From Clostridia bacterium (GTDB taxonomy: Bacteria; Bacillota_A; Clostridia; Oscillospirales; CAG-272): 18,209 nucleotides of DNA. Positions 14,192 to 18,209 of this stretch are shown here, piece by piece. Every line of letters starts with the position of its first letter. The first letter of the stretch is position 1. The DNA lies in the NCBI GenBank assembly GCA_017462445.1, contig JAFTRB010000232.1, positions 1-18,209 on the forward strand, given 5' to 3'. Made by a program: the position numbers and the translations under genes. The notes under the pieces were generated by a model. That model had not been told where the DNA came from, searched no databases, and worked only from the letters and a program-made list of their open reading frames with translations.

Positions 14192-15322
14192 ATGATTACG
14201 AAGGAAAGACTTGAAAATGAGATAGAATTCTGCCTATCCTGTATCGATAAGGGACTTGGCAAGTACAAGTACAATTATTTCCCCACCGAAAATCACAAAA
14301 ATAAATACGCACCTTTACATAACTGCGGATGGACAGGCGGCTTTTGGACAGGACTTTTGTGGTTGGCGTACGAGATGAGCGGCGAGAAAAAGTACCGCGA
14401 GGTTGCGGAGCAGCACCTGCTGAGCTACCGTGAGAGGCTCGTTAACGATTACGACCTTGACCACCACGATTTGGGCTTTGAATATACTCTCAATTCGGTA
14501 TCGGCATATAAAATTACCGGCAACGAGTTTGCAAGGGAAAGCGCTATTATGGCGGCAGACGCCCTTCTTCGCAGATTTGAGCCCGTCGGAGGATTTATTA
14601 AGCCGTGGGGCGCTATGAACGATCCCGTGGAAAATAGGTGCATTGTTGACACCTATCTTAATCTCCCTCTCTTGTTCTGGGCAACGAACGAAACGGGTAA
14701 TGATAAGTACAAAAGAGTCGCAGAGCGCCATCTCGAATCCACCGTGGACCTTCTCGTGCGCCCTGACGGTCGTGCTTATCATACTTATATGATGGATCTG
14801 AATTACGGTAATCCCATAATGCCTAAGGTAGATCAGGGCTATGCTGACGATTCGGTGTGGTCGAGAGGACAGGCGTGGGTTATTCTCGGTCTTGCGCTCG
14901 CTTACGGCTATAACGGCGATACCCATCTTCGTGACGTTCAGAGGCTTGCTACCGAGAAATTTATAGAGCTTTTGCCGAAGGATAACGTTCCCGCTTGGGA
15001 TATGGTATTTACGGATATCAGAACTCTGAAGGACACCTCCGCATCGGCTATTGCCGTCTGCGGAATGCTTGAGATGAACAAGCTTGAGCCCGACCACGCC
15101 TTAGCAGGAAGGTGGGGCGAAAAGGTATGCGAAATGATGAGCGCCCTTATGACGTCGCACACCGCCAGAGGATTGAATCTTGACTCAAATGCAATTCTCA
15201 TTCACGGAACCAGCTCGGTAAGACATAATATGGGCGTCAACGAAAGCGTTATTTACGGAGATTACTACTATATGGAGGCGCTCGTGCGTATGCTCCGCCG
15301 TGACTGGAATAGGTATTGGTAA
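14192..15322 (+). CDS. GH88 unsaturated glucuronyl hydrolase
   Basis: The product has 376 residues, the usual family size, with AAAGGAG 8 nt before the ATG. It shows the alpha/alpha-barrel GH88 motifs in order: WTGGFWTGLLWLAYEMSGEK, LDHHDLGFEY (D93), CIVDTYLNLPLLFWA (D153), QGYADDSVWSRGQAW and LKDTSASAIAVCGM. D93 and D153 align by motif with the two aspartates known to be essential in Bacillus UGL (D88 and D149). The enzyme hydrates the 4,5-double bond of unsaturated uronic acid at the end of lyase products and releases the uronate. There is no signal peptide, so it acts in the cytoplasm on products of the lyase encoded directly upstream. GH105 (rhamnogalacturonyl hydrolase) is the alternative, but the HHDLGF motif favours GH88. 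Glycosaminoglycan-type substrates are therefore likely. Confidence 0.93.
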   Translation: MITKERLENEIEFCLSCIDKGLGKYKYNYFPTENHKNKYAPLHNCGWTGGFWTGLLWLAYEMSGEKKYREVAEQHLLSYRERLVNDYDLDHHDLGFEYTLNSVSAYKITGNEFARESAIMAADALLRRFEPVGGFIKPWGAMNDPVENRCIVDTYLNLPLLFWATNETGNDKYKRVAERHLESTVDLLVRPDGRAYHTYMMDLNYGNPIMPKVDQGYADDSVWSRGQAWVILGLALAYGYNGDTHLRDVQRLATEKFIELLPKDNVPAWDMVFTDIRTLKDTSASAIAVCGMLEMNKLEPDHALAGRWGEKVCEMMSALMTSHTARGLNLDSNAILIHGTSSVRHNMGVNESVIYGDYYYMEALVRMLRRDWNRYW

Positions 15323-15324
15323 AA

Positions 15325-16686
15325 ATGGGCAGCTTGTTTACGTTAGAGGAAGGCAGACGACGGGCGGATAATATAAAATATGCCGAGTCTGTGACCGACG
15401 GAGCGGCACGCCGTGAGAGGATAGAGAATTACATACCCGGTCAGGTAATATATAACCTCGGTGAGTACCCCGCACCGTTTAAAATCAGACCCACTGAATA
15501 TGACTACAATCTTATAAAGAGTCTTGCAAAGAGGGGCGTCGGCTTGATTCAGATACACGAGGAATGGAATGATGCCATTCGTGTTCTGGGAGCAGACAAA
15601 TATACCTCGCACGATCCAAAGGGGCTTGACGAGTTTATCAAGCTGTGTCACGATTTCAAAATCAAGGTAATTCCTTACGTTTCCACGGGATTCTTTGATT
15701 CGAGGGATCCCGATTTCAGGGAGGAATTCTGTCCCTTTGGAAAATACGAGCTCAATTCATCCTATTACAGATATAGAATGTGCGATCCCTCATCTGCCAA
15801 ATGGAGAGCGTTTATATTTGATAAGATAGACCGATTGCTCGATAGCCACGACTTTGACGGTATATTCAACGATATGGGATACCCCGCGGATTACGAGGGA
15901 CATCCCGAGGGCTTTTTGCCCTACGATGAGGCACTTGACAGTCTTCTTTCCACAATTTACCGCAAGGTCAAGTCGGGCGGTGGCATAGTAAAGATACACG
16001 AGGGCAAATGCCTTGCACCCAAGACTCACGAGAGAGTATACGACTACCTGTGGGTTGGAGAGGGCGTGAGAAGCGCAGACAGTATGCTGGCAACGAAGGT
16101 CTTTGATCCATATCTGATCTCCTGCCCGGATTTCAGATTTATTAGCCGAGAGCAAGAGCGTATGTTCTATGCTTCCTCTATGACTCTTATGCAGTTCGTT
16201 CTGCGCGTTGACGGCAGACCGATTACAGGCGAGAGAGCAGAGGTGCCCGGAATAGATTATATATACAACCACCAAAACGATGAAAAGCTGCATTTCGACA
16301 GAGTAAAAAAATGGTATGACTCTCACCCCGACGGTCCTCACGTATACAGCGAGTGGTCGTCTATTCCCGACAATCCCCAAAGCAGAGAGGAGTGGTTTAC
16401 CTATCTCGACCTGTTCAGACCTATGACGTGGGAGGGGACGGAAGCGTTTATCGACGTTAATCCCGTGGGCGTGATTCTTGGTAATATGCCGAGCTCCGTT
16501 CACGCATCGCTTTACGCCTCGGATAAGGTGTATATGACGCTTGCTAACCTTGGCGAATGTAAGGAAAGCCTTGTCCTTAAAGAAGGCTGGAAGGATAGGC
16601 GGAGTGGACAAATCGTCAGGACGGTAAATCTCGCTCCTGCGGATATAATATTTCTTGAAAGGTGTGGCTCCCTTGATACAAATTGA
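15325..16686 (+). CDS. Unrecognised TIM-barrel protein, probable glycoside hydrolase
   Basis: The product has 453 residues. The ATG at 15325 is 2 nt after the GH88 stop; a TTG at 15316 would overlap it. Only a weak AGG precedes either start, so translational coupling to GH88 is likely. Barrel-like strands each end in polar residues: GVGLIQIHEEW (E79, E80), KVIPYVSTGFF, HDFDGIFNDMGY (D178, D183), GIVKIHEGK (E226) and YLWVGEGVRS (E246). DGIFNDM after strand 4 recalls the nucleophile position of clan GH-D and GH31-like enzymes, with E246 or E226 as acid candidates. The last 70 residues look like a beta domain (EAFIDVNPVGVIL, VYMTLANLG, LAPADIIFLE). I cannot name the family. There is no signal peptide. 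Between GH88 and YgjV it probably removes a further sugar from the same oligosaccharide. Confidence 0.75.
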   Translation: MGSLFTLEEGRRRADNIKYAESVTDGAARRERIENYIPGQVIYNLGEYPAPFKIRPTEYDYNLIKSLAKRGVGLIQIHEEWNDAIRVLGADKYTSHDPKGLDEFIKLCHDFKIKVIPYVSTGFFDSRDPDFREEFCPFGKYELNSSYYRYRMCDPSSAKWRAFIFDKIDRLLDSHDFDGIFNDMGYPADYEGHPEGFLPYDEALDSLLSTIYRKVKSGGGIVKIHEGKCLAPKTHERVYDYLWVGEGVRSADSMLATKVFDPYLISCPDFRFISREQERMFYASSMTLMQFVLRVDGRPITGERAEVPGIDYIYNHQNDEKLHFDRVKKWYDSHPDGPHVYSEWSSIPDNPQSREEWFTYLDLFRPMTWEGTEAFIDVNPVGVILGNMPSSVHASLYASDKVYMTLANLGECKESLVLKEGWKDRRSGQIVRTVNLAPADIIFLERCGSLDTN

Positions 16687-17326
16687 TATATTTGAACTTG
16701 TTATAGGGCTATTCAGTGGTCTAACCGAGGAAAAGATTGCTACTATGAAGATAGTATACGGTATAACCGTTCAAGGAATCGGTCTTTTATCTCTTGTTTG
16801 CTCCCTCGCTTCCTTCCAGATGAAAAAGAGAGGGGCGATAATGAAATTGCAGATGACTGCGAGCCTTCTTTTCTCTTTACAGCTTGTTCTTTTGGGTGCC
16901 ATAACAGGAGCCTGCCTTGACCTTATTTCGTTTGTCAGGACTCTGATTTTCTCATATAGGGATAAGCACAAATGGGCATCGGTGCCCGTATGGCCCATTG
17001 CGTTTGTTTCTGTTATGATAATTACGGGAATAATAACCTATGACAGCTGGTACAGCTTCTTGGCAATCGCTGGCTCGGTCCTTTCCACCGTGGCACTTTG
17101 GATGCGCGACGGAAAGAAGATACGGCTTGTTTCGCTTGTGGTGGGACCTTGCTGGTTTGTGTATAATATGATCGCCGGCTCGTATACCGGAGCAATCAAC
17201 GAGGTAATTGCCGTTATATCCATCATCGTGGGAATAATCCGCCACGATATAAAAAGAACCCCCAAAAAAGCGGAGAACACCGCACAAGACGAGCTGAACG
17301 AATTCGACACGTCGACGGACATATAA
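16673..17326 (+). CDS. YgjV-family inner membrane protein
   Basis: The product has 217 residues with about six hydrophobic segments: GITVQGIGLLSLVCSLASF, SLLFSLQLVLLGAITGACL, WPIAFVSVMIITGIITY, FLAIAGSVLSTVALWM, SLVVGPCWFVYNMIAG and EVIAVISIIVGII. The QMKKR and RDGKKIR loops and the WFVYNMIAGSYTGAINE motif fit the YgjV (Imp-YgjV) family. The TTG at 16673 is chosen because AAAGGTG sits 8 nt before it; GTG 16664 and TTG 16655 are alternatives. The start overlaps the end of the upstream gene by 14 nt. The biochemical function of YgjV is not established. As I recall, the E. coli gene lies beside the hexuronate genes uxaCA, which would agree with this uronate-linked operon. It may help to move or sense a sugar or uronate, but it does not look like a complete transporter. 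Confidence 0.78.
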   Translation: MIQIDIFELVIGLFSGLTEEKIATMKIVYGITVQGIGLLSLVCSLASFQMKKRGAIMKLQMTASLLFSLQLVLLGAITGACLDLISFVRTLIFSYRDKHKWASVPVWPIAFVSVMIITGIITYDSWYSFLAIAGSVLSTVALWMRDGKKIRLVSLVVGPCWFVYNMIAGSYTGAINEVIAVISIIVGIIRHDIKRTPKKAENTAQDELNEFDTSTDI

Positions 17327-17350
17327 TCCGCTTAACCCGACACGTAACAA

Positions 17351-17388
17351 AAGCCCTCGGCATTCCGCCGAGGGCTTCCTTTTTATTG
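17351..17388 (+). terminator. Intrinsic terminator of the lyase / GH88 operon
   Basis: AAGCCCTCGGC (17351-17361) pairs with GCCGAGGGCTT (17367-17377) around a 5-nt loop and is followed by CCTTTTTATT. It lies 25 nt after the stop codon of the YgjV-type gene. Confidence 0.92.
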
Positions 17389-17395
17389 AGTGTTA

Positions 17396-17881
17396 CATAC
17401 AACCTAAATCAGCCTCAAAAATACAAAACCAATTATTCTCACCACCCATAGGTTTGCCACCAACAACACTAATAACAGTGGTACCAAAACTTAGTCCTAC
17501 TCAGTGAGAAAAACTACTTCATACATCAGCACCACAAAAAACAGTGAACATCCTAAAAAAACACCGCCTTATTGTATTGTAAGGGGAAAACAATAGGCAA
17601 ATGGGCATTTTAGGGCATTTTAAGGGCAAAAGTGTGTATTTGTCGGCACTTAGTGGGCGTCTGTATGGCTTTTACAGCCTTTCTTAATTGCCCTTATGTT
17701 GTGCCGAGGGGACGGAACCGAGCCTTTCCGAGAGGTAACGAGGAAAGGTGAGGTGGAGTTAAAACAAGTACAAAAAGACCCTCATCCGAGAAACCTCGAA
17801 CAAGGGTCTATTGTTATTCTGTTAGAATATTTGCCTTTGTTTCAAATGCACTACACAAGGTTGTGCCGAAACAAATGTCTC
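17396..17881. repeat. Tandem repeat unit 1 (about 486 bp), non-coding
   Basis: The stretch from CATACAACC (17396) to GACGGAACC (17719) returns at 17882-18209 with roughly 93-94% identity by eye. The remaining 162 bases (17720-17881) have no second copy in view because the window ends there. The unit has stop codons in all frames and no ribosome binding site with a sensible frame. It contains short inverted repeats: CCTTA/TAAGG, GGCT/AGCC, CCTTTCC/GGAAAGG (17723-17729/17742-17748), and AGACCCT/AGGGTCT (17776-17782/17803-17809) enclosing CGAG/CTCG. It also holds short direct repeats of GGGCATTTTA. Confidence 0.85.
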
Positions 17882-18209
17882 CATACAACCCCAATCAGCC
17901 TCAAAAATACAAAACCAATTATTCTCACCACCCATAGGTTTGCCACCACCCACAACAGTAATAACAGTAGTACCAAAACTTAGTCCTACTTAGTGAGAAA
18001 AACCACTTCATGCATCAGCACCACAAAAAAACAGTGAACACCTCAAAAAAACACCGCCTTATTTCTATGTAAGGGAAAAACAATAGGCAAATGGGCATTT
18101 TAGGGCATTTTAAGGGCAAAAGTGTGTATTTGTCGGCACTTAGTGGGCATCTGTATGGCTTGTACAGCCTTTCTTAATTGCCCTTTGTGTGTGCCGAGGG
18201 GACGGAACC
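17882..18209. repeat. Tandem repeat unit 2 (cut by the window end)
   Basis: This is the second copy of the same unit, beginning CATACAACC and running to GACGGAACC at the last base. Differences from the first copy are mostly single substitutions and one-base indels, with a cluster near 17948-17970. The loop between CCTTA and TAAGG changes from TTGTATTG to TTTCTATG, and the loop between GGCT and AGCC from TTTAC to TGTAC, while both stems stay the same. Confidence 0.85.

Noticed and set aside
15790..16611. Open frame of 273 codons on the - strand inside the barrel-protein gene
   Set aside because: Antisense shadow of a gene that fits its operon by spacing and direction; the translated product has no recognisable domain.
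17696..17983. Open frame of 95 codons across the tandem repeat
   Set aside because: No ribosome binding site, low-complexity Thr/Asn/Ser-rich end from repeat sequence, and the frame spans the junction between two repeat units.
17396..18209. CRISPR array or integron attC sites
   Set aside because: The repeat period is about 486 bp with no short regularly spaced direct repeats, and no cas or integrase gene is nearby.

Overview
The window looks like a chromosomal segment of an uncultured gut-type Clostridia bacterium (Oscillospiraceae or Lachnospiraceae-like). This is inferred from purine-rich GGAGG ribosome binding sites, A/T-rich spacers with sigma-A promoters, U-tailed hairpin terminators, and protein types common in that group: zinc-ribbon/BspA-LRR membrane proteins, a YwaF-type membrane protein, a large secreted beta-helix protein, and GH88 hydrolases. 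No rRNA, tRNA, CRISPR array, transposase or phage gene was seen.

Left part (1-4960): the C-terminal end of a small unrecognised protein is followed by a YwaF/TMEM164-like membrane protein with its own promoter and terminator. Then comes a convergent gene for a concanavalin-A-fold (DUF1961/DUF1080-like) protein. An 874-residue single-pass membrane protein follows, with a zinc ribbon, degenerate TPR-like repeats on both sides of the membrane segment, and a BspA-type leucine-rich repeat domain. A foldable sequence of about 120 nt sits directly after it.

Middle part (4917-10430): an AraC-family regulator is divergent from a 1311-residue secreted protein. That protein carries two beta-helix-like stretches flanking a metallophosphoesterase domain with altered motifs. 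Just behind it, probably in the same transcript, is a 42-codon gene for a small acidic peptide ending in DWDW. A strong GNRA-loop terminator closes the unit.

Right part (10396-17388): this is a polysaccharide-utilisation locus. A LacI-family regulator is divergent from a tight operon encoding a heparinase II/III-like lyase, a GH88 unsaturated glucuronyl hydrolase, an unrecognised TIM-barrel protein (probable glycosidase) and a YgjV-family membrane protein. A perfect 16-bp palindrome with a central CG lies exactly over the operon promoter and is the probable LacI operator. The likely scheme is that imported uronic-acid-containing oligosaccharides are cleaved by the lyase, the unsaturated uronyl residue is released by GH88, and the barrel protein removes another sugar. 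None of the three enzymes has a signal peptide. No transporter or uronate catabolic gene is in the window.

Right end (17396-18209): a non-coding tandem repeat with a period of about 486 bp is cut off by the window end. The two copies of its first two thirds differ at scattered points, often in the loops of short conserved inverted repeats.
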